Shown here in pieces: positions 1 through 4,896 of a DNA stretch of 6,329 nucleotides. Both the position numbers and the translations under genes were made by a program. The notes beneath the pieces were generated by a model. The model worked only from the letters and a program-made list of their open reading frames with translations, ran no database searches and was not told the DNA's origin. The stretch's first letter is position 1, and each line of letters begins with the position of its first letter. The DNA comes from Candidatus Bathyarchaeota archaeon. Its GTDB lineage: Archaea; Thermoproteota; Bathyarchaeia; 40CM-2-53-6; FEN-987. The stretch is from positions 1-6,329 of the forward strand of contig JAHFFU010000065.1 of the NCBI GenBank assembly GCA_023247835.1. Reading direction: 5' to 3'.

Positions 1-1012
1 CAGTAATTCCGTCCGGGTCAGTTACCACGGTGAACAAGTATTGGGTTTCGTATGGGAAGGTATGGGTTCCTGCTGAGCTGACTTTCCAAGTATTCTGCGA
101 GGCAAAGTACCGAACACCTGCATCGCCTTGAACATACTGATCGACGCTGAGTGTGTGAGCGGTTTCGATCTTGAAGCTTAGTCCCTTTATCTCGACCCCG
201 CCGATGGTGCCTTGAGGTTGATCATCCACCTTCAATTGCGCAGAATACTGAGCTGGAACACCGTCCAAAGAAATGGAAACATCGTAGGTGTCGGGTGTTA
301 CGTCAAAGGAAGCCGAAGCACTGCTAAACCCAGAGCAGAAGTCATCCGCTTGAAAAGTCACGGACCAGCGGCCGATTGCATTGACTGTTAGGCTTCTCGT
401 AAGCGAGTAAGCCGGCCCGTAGATTATGAAGCTGAAAGTGGAAGGAACGCCGGACGGTGGGGAAATGGTAAGAAGCCCCTCCGCAGGCCTGTTCGCAGTC
501 AAAATAATAGTCGCCTTATCCCCAACCCTGTAAGCCGGTTTAGCGCTGGAAACAGTAACCGCCAGTGAAGGTCCGACCTGCAGGACCACGAGCGTTGCAC
601 TCATGCTGCCAGGATCAGCAGCGGTAGCAGGCACTGGCGCCGACGTTGTATTGCTGGCCGAAACAGTAAACGAATATGCTCCCGGACAATACAGTGGAGT
701 GCTACTCGTGTCAATCGTGAGGGTGGAGCTTCCTGAACCTGTTCCACCACCAGGCGGCGTCGAGACAGGGTTCGATGAAAATGATCCTGATGCTCCGGGG
801 ACCAAACCGGAAAGACTCAGCTTGTATGCTGTCTTGGCCGCACCTGACAAACCAATGGTATACGATGCCAAAGAAGTCTGCGGCACTGCTTGAGATGTGG
901 GCGTGATACTTACCACAACAGGTGATGCGTAAGCGCGTGGAAGAAGCACGAAAGCCAGAATCATAACACTAAGCAGGAATAACGGCTTCGAATACCTCAC
1001 CCACAATCCCAT
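1..1012 (-). CDS. Secreted surface protein with immunoglobulin-like repeats, C-terminus beyond window
   Basis: The minus strand is open from the ATG at 1012 to the left edge: 337 codons and one base, with no stop. Residues 1-29 form a signal peptide: Arg6 and Lys9, a hydrophobic core LFLLSVMILAFVLL (11-24), then an AYA|SP-like cleavage site after Ala29. The rest is rich in Ser, Thr, Gly, Pro and Val and reads as beta-sandwich modules. The first has the motifs LSLSGLVPG, PPGGGTGSGSSTLTIDTSS and YCPGAYSFTVSASN. The second runs from about GPSLAVTVSSAKPAYRVGD. The third ends near QYLFTVVTDPDGIT. This style is familiar from archaeal extracellular or S-layer-associated proteins. A TATA-like box 25-34 bases upstream and no Shine-Dalgarno suggest a nearly leaderless transcript, which supports this start. 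Its ligand or enzymatic role cannot be told; a C-terminal anchor would lie outside the window. Confidence 0.82.
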   Translation of the reverse strand, partial: MGLWVRYSKPLFLLSVMILAFVLLPRAYASPVVVSITPTSQAVPQTSLASYTIGLSGAAKTAYKLSLSGLVPGASGSFSSNPVSTPPGGGTGSGSSTLTIDTSSTPLYCPGAYSFTVSASNTTSAPVPATAADPGSMSATLVVLQVGPSLAVTVSSAKPAYRVGDKATIILTANRPAEGLLTISPPSGVPSTFSFIIYGPAYSLTRSLTVNAIGRWSVTFQADDFCSGFSSASASFDVTPDTYDVSISLDGVPAQYSAQLKVDDQPQGTIGGVEIKGLSFKIETAHTLSVDQYVQGDAGVRYFASQNTWKVSSAGTHTFPYETQYLFTVVTDPDGIT

Positions 1013-1036
1013 CCTGAATGGGGTGTGCGACGATAT

Positions 1037-1046
1037 CTAATATAAG
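1037..1046 (-). promoter_or_regulatory. TATA-like box for the surface protein gene
   Basis: The minus strand reads CTTATATTAG about 25-34 bases before the ATG at 1012. An archaeal transcript normally starts about 25 bases after the box, so the RNA would begin within a few bases of the ATG. This is the clearest leaderless-type promoter in the window. Confidence 0.55.
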
Positions 1047-1080
1047 TGTCCTTTGCCGGCAGTGACTGTGGTAAGTTTTG

Positions 1081-1121
1081 CTACGCGTAGTTCACGTTGT
1101 AACGTGGAGCAACGTCACTAC
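1081..1121. repeat. Cluster of palindromes between two minus-strand genes
   Basis: CTACGCGTAG (1081-1090) is a perfect 10-base palindrome. Overlapping it, GTAGT (1087-1091) pairs with ACTAC (1117-1121), and inside that ACGTT (1094-1098) pairs with AACGT (1111-1115). CACGTTGTAACGTG (1093-1106) is a further inverted repeat. The cluster lies just upstream of the surface protein promoter and downstream of the 81-residue gene. It could be an operator for the former or a transcript-end structure for the latter; the sequence does not decide. Confidence 0.4.
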
Positions 1122-1152
1122 ATTTGCAGAGCGTTCAACACACCAAGCTCAA

Positions 1153-1171
1153 CATGATTCACGTGATCATG
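1153..1171. repeat. Inverted repeat at the 3' end of the 81-residue gene
   Basis: CATGAT (1153-1158) and ATCATG (1166-1171) flank TCACGTG, with an inner palindrome TCACGTGA (1159-1166). It overlaps the stop codon (1167-1169) of the minus-strand gene. It could form a hairpin at the end of that transcript, but no T-run follows, so a terminator role is weakly supported. Confidence 0.3.
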
Positions 1172-1412
1172 ATATGCGGATTCGATAGCTGTTGACGTAT
1201 TTTCGGAAGGCTTCCATCGAGTCTTCGTCTAAGTGCACTTCCAAGGTTTTCTCGAATTGCTTGATCAAGGATTGCTGGAGCTGGAGAAACGTTCTCGCCT
1301 CATCTTCATCCACGGCCTCCTTGGCTCCGAGGGTTATCCAGAAATTCGCTAAGGAGCTATATGCATAGAGCATCAGCAAGTCTTTTTGCGGATCCTTCTG
1401 GGCAGACAACAT
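1167..1412 (-). CDS. Small helical protein of unknown function (81 aa)
   Basis: I do not recognise this family. The protein has no membrane segment, signal peptide or metal motif. The first half (DLLMLYAYSSLANFWITLG, about residues 11-29) looks like an amphipathic helix. The second half is strongly charged and probably alpha-helical (EDEARTFLQLQQSLIKQFEKTLEVHLDEDSMEAF is spread over residues 36-69). The start is unusually well supported: the minus strand carries GGAGGTGA ending one base before the ATG, a full match to the archaeal 16S tail, although the spacing is short. It is transcribed in the same direction as the surface protein gene, 154 bases away with a separate promoter between them, so an operon is not obvious. 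A role as a small regulator or adaptor is possible but unsupported. Confidence 0.7.
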   Translation of the reverse strand: MLSAQKDPQKDLLMLYAYSSLANFWITLGAKEAVDEDEARTFLQLQQSLIKQFEKTLEVHLDEDSMEAFRKYVNSYRIRIS

Positions 1413-1420
1413 GTCACCTC
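1413..1420 (-). promoter_or_regulatory. Strong Shine-Dalgarno fixing the 81-aa start
   Basis: The minus strand reads GGGAGGTGACATG; the GGAGGTGA core fully matches the anti-Shine-Dalgarno tail. It is unusually close to the ATG at 1412, leaving one base. Initiation at the TTG in the next codon would give more usual spacing and change the protein by one residue. Confidence 0.6.
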
Positions 1421-1425
1421 CCTGA

Positions 1426-1587
1426 ATGAAAACGCTAAGCCGTGGTGGGTAACCTGGTTATTACGCGTTTGCTAAGTTTCAGTATCGGTATCGGGCGCAA
1501 GCGCTGATCATAATTGGATTGGGCCTAATCATCGTAGCCGTTCCGCATCGTTCATCTTTCAACAAGGGAGCTCATCCTTGGTTATGA
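1426..1587 (+). pseudogene. Possible broken membrane protein fragment
   Basis: From ATG 1426 the plus frame reads MKTLSRGG, then an in-frame TAA (1450-1452), then 44 more codons to a TGA at 1585-1587. The second part contains YAFAKFQYRYRAQA followed by a hydrophobic run LIIIGLGLIIVAV that would span a membrane once, then a polar tail. The amino-acid texture resembles real protein, but no start codon follows the TAA before the hydrophobic stretch and there is no ribosome site. I read it as the remnant of a small membrane protein, divergent from the 81-residue gene. Chance openness over 44 codons is a real alternative. Confidence 0.25.
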
Positions 1588-1679
1588 GGGCACTTTCATG
1601 CGGTTTGCAATGGTCGTGGATGTAACGCCCCCGGAACTCATCATAGTGAGTCCTATGCAGCGTTCGAGCTGAAGGTCTG

Positions 1680-1738
1680 GCGCCGGGAGAGGGAGCTGAC
1701 CTAAAGATTCAACGCCCGTACGAGGCGAATTCTAAGCC
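1680..1738 (-). repeat. 59-base structured repeat, copy A
   Basis: Read on the minus strand, this segment aligns by hand with 3672-3730 at roughly 43 of 60 columns with small gaps. It shares the blocks TAGAATT, CGTA, GTTGAA, CTTTAG and TCTC in the same order. It folds as CGCC (1724-1727) with GGCG (1681-1684), an inner GGG/CCC, and TTGA (1709-1712) with TCAG (1696-1699, one wobble) around a loop containing CTTTA. The outer stem differs in sequence from copy B but still pairs. It could be a small RNA, a decayed tRNA-end-like attachment site or a miniature mobile element. The functional strand is unknown. Confidence 0.5.
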
Positions 1739-1992
1739 TTCGTGATCGATCATGTTACATTGTGGTCGTAGGTGCAGGTTGTGGAGTCTGTGGAAAGGAG
1801 CTTATTATGCAGTCCACAGGAGTGATTTCGTTGTCGTTCCTTTCACGATGGTGCTTAGACGATTCCTCACGTGATCGTAGGAGTAGCTGAATCAAACGTC
1901 AGCGCGAACGAAGCCCTAGCACCTATCAAGTTCCGAATCCCATCCAGCCCGCGATTCAGCGCAATCTCCTACACAGAGCATGTCTCTACCAG

Positions 1993-2406
1993 CTAGCCAG
2001 TTTCACGGCGCATTATCTCAAGCATATCTTTGACCATGACTATCTTGATTCCTTTGAGCTCTTTCAGTTTCAGCAGATGCTTGTCTCCCGAGACTATGTA
2101 GTCGGCCCTTCCTTCAGACGCGGTGCTAAGAACTATATCGTCATCCGGGTCTTCTGAAACAATTCTGAGCCGTTGCTTGACGGTCACAAATTCGGACCTG
2201 CTCACTAAGACTGACAGAAACTCGTCAACCTGAGAGCTTCTGACTTCAATGAATTTTCCCCTTGAAAGTACGTCCGCGAGTTCGGCTAACATCTCTTTAG
2301 AAGAAACAACTGAGTGTGCTTCAAGTAGCTTAACGACCAGACGCCTAGATCTTCCGGGACCGATTAAAGCGGAGACCAAAACGTTTGTGTCGATCGCAAC
2401 ACGCAT
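1993..2406 (-). CDS. vapC: PIN-domain toxin ribonuclease (VapC-like)
   Basis: A 137-residue PIN-domain protein of the 'putative toxin, PIN family' type, the RNase half of a type II toxin-antitoxin pair. Such toxins cleave tRNA, rRNA or mRNA using acidic residues that bind Mg2+ or Mn2+. The expected acids are visible: Asp6 in VAIDTN, Glu42 in EMLAEL, an Asp cluster at 86-90 (DPDDD), and Asp108 in IVSGDKHLL. DYIVSGD is a hallmark of the family, and the length is typical. The ATG at 2406 lies one base beyond the stop of the upstream AbrB-type gene (2408-2410), so translation is probably coupled and the two form an operon. Nothing suggests damage, and no catalytic acid is missing. The RNA target cannot be predicted. 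Confidence 0.88.
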   Translation of the reverse strand: MRVAIDTNVLVSALIGPGRSRRLVVKLLEAHSVVSSKEMLAELADVLSRGKFIEVRSSQVDEFLSVLVSRSEFVTVKQRLRIVSEDPDDDIVLSTASEGRADYIVSGDKHLLKLKELKGIKIVMVKDMLEIMRRETG

Positions 2407-2407
2407 C

Positions 2408-2695
2408 TCATACGCCCTGTCTCGCTCGCCTCTCCTGTCTGTACCCCTGAATCTCCTGGAGTATCTCTCTTTCAGTTGGCCTCCGCTTTCCTTTGTATTG
2501 CTCGTCTATTTCGCTGAACAGTTGCCTCAGGCTCTCGCCCAAAGGTGGAATCTCAAGCATCGTTACCACCAGCTTGTCTCCCCTTCTATAGACCGCAAGC
2601 TTGGTCTTCGGCTTGATCTTTAGCGCCCTCCTCAGCTGCTGCGGTATGACTATCTGGCCCTTCGTTCCCACCACGGCAATCTCAGGCTCTTCCAT
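2408..2695 (-). CDS. vapB: AbrB/MazE-fold antitoxin and operon repressor
   Basis: A 95-residue protein with an N-terminal AbrB/MazE swapped-hairpin DNA-binding domain. The hallmark is VVGTKGQIVIPQQLRRAL (residues 8-25), followed by KIKPKTKLAVYRRGDKLVV. The C-terminal half (about 50-95) is charged and helical (ESLRQLFSEIDEQYKGKRR), as expected for the tail that wraps and inhibits a PIN toxin. It directly precedes the PIN gene with one base between stop and start. In known VapBC pairs the antitoxin binds its own promoter; here the promoter lies between inverted repeats 2697-2748. The start at 2695 is 30 or so bases after the TATA-like box. Confidence is high for the fold and for its role as cognate antitoxin. 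Confidence 0.87.
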   Translation of the reverse strand: MEEPEIAVVGTKGQIVIPQQLRRALKIKPKTKLAVYRRGDKLVVTMLEIPPLGESLRQLFSEIDEQYKGKRRPTEREILQEIQGYRQERRARQGV

Positions 2696-2696
2696 T

Positions 2697-2748
2697 TTCT
2701 CACAAGTATAACTTTCATACCACAGGAATAAATAGATTTGTATGAGAA
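2697..2748 (-). promoter_or_regulatory. vapBC promoter with nested inverted repeats (likely operator)
   Basis: The minus strand has a TATA-like box CTATTTATTC (2726-2735). Around it, TTCTCA (2697-2702) and TGAGAA (2743-2748) form an outer inverted repeat. The inner pair GTATAA (2706-2711) and TCATAC (2715-2720) sits at the predicted transcript start, about 25 bases past the box. Repeats spanning the TATA box and start site are the usual layout for repression by the AbrB-type antitoxin, alone or with the toxin. Confidence 0.55.
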
Positions 2749-2781
2749 CCGATTATTGGCGTCGTTTATTGAGTTCAACGA

Positions 2782-3672
2782 TTAGCCAGATGACAAGCCC
2801 GCTTCCTTAACCGCGATGACAAAGAATCGCGCCGTACTCACCTCGAAGAACCCGTCGGATCGAATTCTCCTGTCTATTTCTCTGAGCTTTCGATCGTATT
2901 TTTTCGTGCTGAATCCCGGTACCTCCCACGGAATAAACGTTAGGTAGTAGACAATGGCTGCAATGTCTAGGAATCGCGACTTCGTGGACTCTGCTCTCCG
3001 CTCCATAACACGAAAGCCGACTGCCTCAAGTTCAACGACCGCCTTCCTGAAGTTCCACGAGGCTTCCGATTCTTTCTCGCTTTCTTCCTGCAGAAAATCG
3101 TGCAGCTCGGCATTGTTTCCGTGGCCCACCTGTTGAGTAATAAAGACACCCTGCCGTTTCAGTACGCGGTACACCTCGTTTGCTATGTAGGCCTCGTGCC
3201 GGTCCATGACACAGTCGAAAGTATTAGCCCTAAAGGGCAACGCTCCCTTTTGCGGGCTCGGTCCTCCGTTGTCTTCGCAAAATGTCTGGACAACATCAAC
3301 CCCAAGGGGCTGAAGCTTCCTTCGCGCAATTCTTGCGTTGGGAGCGTATCCTTCAGTTGCGCATGTGGTTCTGGGGAGTGGCTGCAGAGAGGACAGAAAT
3401 TCTCCTCCCCCAGTACCTAAATCAAGTAGGGACCGACTGTGCCTCAAGCTTTCAAGCAGCATCTTTCGGATGTCCCATGAGAACTCACCTTCCTCGTAAC
3501 GGTTCTTCAAATATGAGAAATCCCAACCAGAGAAGGGTTGCCCCTCAGCGTCTGCAACAAGCCGCTCAAATGTTTCCACCCTCCGCCGCCCCCCCACTTC
3601 GAGTTTTGAATTCCATTCTGTCGATCTTATTTTGCTGTCGACATAATGCGGGTTCTTAAAGTGAAAGATCAT
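2782..3672 (-). CDS. Class I SAM-dependent methyltransferase, substrate unknown
   Basis: A 296-residue protein with a class I (Rossmann-type) methyltransferase fold. Motif I is LLDLGTGGGE (82-91), which binds S-adenosylmethionine. The next strand ends CATEGYAPN, with acidic Glu107 at the ribose-binding position. ALPFRANTFDCVMDRHEAY (144-162) is the motif IV region, and EVYRVLKRQGVFITQQVG (166-183) is the typical post-motif strand. The N-terminal SGWDFSYLKNRYEEG and the C-terminal region EVPGFSTKKYDRKLREIDRR look like substrate-specific parts of a type 11-like small-molecule methyltransferase. No DNA-methylase catalytic motif such as NPPY or a PC motif is visible. The annotated ATG at 3672 directly abuts the structured repeat copy B. 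A GTG at residue 32 (3579) after GGAGG, closer to the conserved domain, is an alternative start. A run of seven G on the minus strand lies between the two. Confidence 0.82.
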   Translation of the reverse strand: MIFHFKNPHYVDSKIRSTEWNSKLEVGGRRRVETFERLVADAEGQPFSGWDFSYLKNRYEEGEFSWDIRKMLLESLRHSRSLLDLGTGGGEFLSSLQPLPRTTCATEGYAPNARIARRKLQPLGVDVVQTFCEDNGGPSPQKGALPFRANTFDCVMDRHEAYIANEVYRVLKRQGVFITQQVGHGNNAELHDFLQEESEKESEASWNFRKAVVELEAVGFRVMERRAESTKSRFLDIAAIVYYLTFIPWEVPGFSTKKYDRKLREIDRRIRSDGFFEVSTARFFVIAVKEAGLSSG

Positions 3673-3730
3673 GGCCCCGAGAAGGATTTGAACTAAAGGT
3701 TCAACTCCGTTACGGGGTCTAATTCTAGCC
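3672..3730 (-). repeat. 59-base structured repeat, copy B, abutting methyltransferase start
   Basis: This is the second copy of the element at 1680-1738, in the same orientation and 1992 bases away. On the minus strand it forms a long hairpin: CCCCG (3713-3717) with CGGGG (3675-3679), GGAG with CTTC, and a perfect TTGAAC/GTTCAA stem (3699-3704 with 3688-3693) closed by loop CTTTA. The 3' part, GTTCAAATCCTTCTCGGGG, looks like the T-arm and acceptor end of a tRNA, but no matching 5' acceptor or anticodon arm is present, so it is not a functional tRNA. The hairpin ends immediately before the ATG at 3672, which raises the possibility of a 5'-leader control element. Confidence 0.5.
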
Positions 3731-3761
3731 GCTAGGGTTGCCCTTCAATCTCTGTTGAGGG
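3725..3761. repeat. Two further short hairpins beside copy B
   Basis: CTAGCCGCTAG (3725-3735) and the pair CCCTTCAA (3741-3748, one bulged T) with TTGAGGG (3755-3761) lie directly beside copy B. Bases 3675-3761 therefore form three successive hairpins. These two are not matched near copy A. Confidence 0.35.
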
Positions 3762-3830
3762 ATTCGACCGATTCATACGTCGCCAACATTTACCGCATCT
3801 GTTGTTATTTTTCTTTATGAAACTGACGAA

Positions 3831-3840
3831 GACTTTTAAG
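3831..3840 (+). promoter_or_regulatory. Possible TATA-like box for module 1
   Basis: GACTTTTAAG lies about 56-65 bases before the TTG at 3896, predicting a leader of about 30 bases. A 21-codon ORF (3817-3882, MKLTKTFKFIKSALV...) covers the same bases and stops 13 bases before the nuclease start. It could be a leader peptide or a remnant, but nothing proves that it is translated. Confidence 0.3.
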
Positions 3841-3895
3841 TTCATCAAGTCCGCCCTCGTCCTGAAGCAGGACCCACACTAATTGAAGGTAATTC

Positions 3896-4219
3896 TTGTT
3901 GGTCGTTCTCGACGTCACGTCCAAAGTGGGCAAGATTGTGAGGTTAGATGAGGACCGATGGAAACACGTGCGTGAGCACCCGGAAATGAAGGACGAGATT
4001 GATAGGCTGAGAGAAACCGTGGTCGAGCCCGATGAGGTCCGAAGAAGCATCTATGATGCTTCTATCTGGCTATTCTACAGGCACTACAAGAACACCCCTG
4101 TCACCGAGAAGTATCTTCTCGCCGTCGTCCGGATGCTGAACGAAGAAGGCTTTATAGTGACCGCGTTCTTCACGGACACAGTGAAGACAGAGGATCCAGT
4201 ATGGAGCAGGAAGCCCTGA
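3896..4219 (+). CDS. PBECR2-like small nuclease, probable toxin, module 1
   Basis: A 107-residue protein that I assign, from motif memory, to the phage-barnase/EndoU/colicin/RelE-like (PBECR2) nuclease group. Key features are RWKHVREHPEM (21-31; candidate catalytic His24 and His28 with Glu30), ETVVEPDEVRRS (40-51), an aromatic strand IWLFYRHY (57-64), and TPVTEKYLLAVV (67-78) followed by EEGFIVTAFFT (83-93). The same motifs recur in the protein at 5081-5455. A stop codon lies just upstream in frame (3890-3892), so initiation must be at TTG 3896 or 3899; GAAGGT at 3885-3890 gives a weak ribosome site. The gene overlaps the DUF2283-like gene by 19 bases, so the pair is co-translated. Small size, overlap and pairing point to a toxin acting on RNA, but the activity is inferred. 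The spacing between the two His is one residue shorter than in module 2. Confidence 0.68.
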   Translation: MLVVLDVTSKVGKIVRLDEDRWKHVREHPEMKDEIDRLRETVVEPDEVRRSIYDASIWLFYRHYKNTPVTEKYLLAVVRMLNEEGFIVTAFFTDTVKTEDPVWSRKP

Positions 4220-4428
4220 GAATCTGGTTCGACCCAGAAGGAGACATCCTTGAAGTGGGTTTCGCCAAACCACGGAGGGGCTTCTTCAAGGACGCGGGGG
4301 ACGATATCTTCGTCAGAGTGGATGAGAGCGGCAACATCTCCGGTTTCGCCGTCCTCAACGCCACCAAGCGAACACAAAAGATAAGGGAGACCAAGCTACC
4401 GGTCAAAGCCTCATTCTCAAGAATGTAG
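4201..4428 (+). CDS. DUF2283-like small protein, probable antitoxin, module 1
   Basis: A 75-residue protein with the DUF2283 pattern: LRIWFDPEGDILEVGF (6-21) matches the usual Y-D-x-E-x-D-[VI]-[LM]-Y-[IV]-x-F opening, and DIFVRVDESGNISGFAVLNATK (about 35-56) matches the second half, where a strand and D-x-x-G-x-[IV]-x-G-[FI] turn are expected. The fold is probably an all-beta plus helix mini-domain. The ATG sits inside the last codons of the nuclease (19-base overlap), preceded by GAGG at usual spacing. The order toxin then antitoxin is the reverse of VapBC. In other genomes DUF2283 proteins are commonly small partners in toxin-antitoxin-like pairs; direct inhibition of the nuclease is inferred. 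The gene ends with TAG. Confidence 0.7.
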   Translation: MEQEALRIWFDPEGDILEVGFAKPRRGFFKDAGDDIFVRVDESGNISGFAVLNATKRTQKIRETKLPVKASFSRM

Positions 4429-4465
4429 GAAACTAAGTAGAATGCAAACGAATCTTCCATCCAAA

Positions 4466-4484
4466 GTCCTCGACTGAGGAGGAC
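4466..4484 (+). terminator. Hairpin downstream of module 1
   Basis: GTCCTC (4466-4471) pairs with GAGGAC (4479-4484) across a 7-base loop, 37 bases after the DUF2283-like stop codon. There is no T-run after it, so it may stabilise the mRNA end rather than terminate transcription. Confidence 0.3.
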
Positions 4485-4564
4485 CCCTGTCAGTATGGTT
4501 GCGAATACTCAGCTTTTCTTCGTCACACGGAGCCGCCGGGCGATTCCATGATTCTGAAAATAAC

Positions 4565-4687
4565 CTAAGGCGTAGAAAACCCGAACAAGGAACTGGGGCC
4601 ACACCTTTGGGTGGCCCACATTTTTGCGCCGCAACTGGAACAGAACTTCGCGTCAGGCACTGTCTTACCGCATGAAGAGCACTGCAT
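4565..4687 (-). CDS. Mini zinc-ribbon protein (40 aa)
   Basis: The minus strand from ATG 4687 to TAG 4565 encodes 40 residues opening MQCSSCGKTVPDAKFCSSCG. Two CxxC pairs (Cys3/Cys6 and Cys16/Cys19) with KTVPDAKF between them are the classic short zinc ribbon that chelates one Zn2+. In many archaeal proteins this module is an N-terminal domain followed by a membrane segment or another domain. Here about 18 residues follow (KMWATQRCGPSSLFGFSTP), with no hydrophobic helix, so the gene may be a truncated remnant or a genuine micro-protein. A TATA-like box (4725-4734) suits a leader of about 17 bases; there is no clear ribosome site. The C-terminal codons coincide with a GC-rich hairpin. It sits in the spacer between the two convergent nuclease modules. 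Confidence 0.55.
   Translation of the reverse strand: MQCSSCGKTVPDAKFCSSCGAKMWATQRCGPSSLFGFSTP
4596..4625 (+). terminator. GC hairpin plus T-run
   Basis: GGGCCAC (4596-4602) and GTGGCCC (4611-4617) form a perfect 7-bp stem with an 8-base loop, followed by ACATTTTT (to 4625). On the plus strand this has the form of an intrinsic terminator and could end transcripts of module 1, whose stop is 167 bases earlier. The T-run is also the AAAAA of Lys codons in the minus-strand zinc-ribbon gene, so the match may be partly coincidental. Confidence 0.35.
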
Positions 4688-4896
4688 CAGTCGAACAACT
4701 CGCAGCCGGAACCATTCCGACGGCGGTAATATAGCTAATGCCTATGTTCACTGAACGTTGGTGGAGTAGTATTCGTGATTCTCAAACGGCGAAGACGCGG
4801 CTACACACATGACAAAATGTCGCGGCGTTACGTATTAGGTTCGTTTCGAGTCATCCGGTTTCAGGGATAGACTGATCCTTGTAGGCGGCTGTGGCT
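4688..4896. other. Spacer between the zinc ribbon and module 2
   Basis: Apart from the TATA-like box and the palindrome at 4746-4756, I see no gene. Short ORFs such as 4738-4812 (plus, 24 codons) have no recognisable motif. The bases just before 4897 carry no obvious T-run terminator for module 2. Confidence 0.4.
4725..4734 (-). promoter_or_regulatory. TATA-like box for the zinc-ribbon gene
   Basis: The minus strand reads CTATATTACC, predicting a transcript start near 4705 and a short leader to ATG 4687. Just upstream, GTTCACTGAAC (4746-4756) is an 11-base palindrome that could be an operator. Confidence 0.35.

Larger units (their letters stand above)
1423..1992. other. Gene-poor stretch of about 570 bases
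   Basis: No convincing intact gene is visible on either strand. The stretch holds the broken membrane fragment (1426-1587), the first copy of the 59-base structured repeat (1680-1738), a TGATCGATCA palindrome (1743-1752), and on the minus strand a 33-codon open stretch (1870-1968) that continues in frame beyond two TAG codons after the PIN toxin. A 24-codon plus-strand ORF at 1598-1672 has no recognisable features. The impression is of decayed accessory DNA. Confidence 0.5.

Noticed and set aside
603..893. Plus-strand 96-codon open frame
   Set aside because: It lies entirely inside the minus-strand surface protein gene, which has a signal peptide, promoter and coherent beta-rich composition; the plus reading has no recognisable motif.
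1598..1672. Plus-strand 24-codon ORF (MRFAMVVDVTPPELIIV...)
   Set aside because: Too short, with no ribosome site or promoter and no recognisable family, although its composition is not implausible.
1703..1885. Plus-strand frame containing YIVVVGAGCGVCGKEL, reminiscent of a nucleotide-binding GxGxxG start
   Set aside because: The following residues do not continue a Rossmann fold and the frame begins inside the structured repeat; the likeness is probably chance.
2249..2623. Plus-strand 124-codon open frame across vapBC
   Set aside because: It is antisense to both toxin and antitoxin genes, whose families are clear; its Ser/Leu-rich composition is typical of a shadow frame.
3100..3659. Plus-strand open frames of 106 and 125 codons
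   Set aside because: Both are antisense to the methyltransferase, which carries well-formed SAM-binding motifs.
3672..3744. Functional tRNA gene on the minus strand
   Set aside because: Only a T-arm/acceptor-like 3' end is present; the T-stem 5' strand does not pair, and no matching 5' acceptor strand or anticodon arm was found.
4070..4460. Minus-strand open frames of 67-97 codons
   Set aside because: They are shadows of module 1, whose two proteins have paralogs in module 2; the minus readings have no counterpart there.
4417..4602. Minus-strand 61-codon open frame
   Set aside because: Low-complexity Arg/Pro/Leu content and no ribosome site; it overlaps the zinc-ribbon gene end in another frame.
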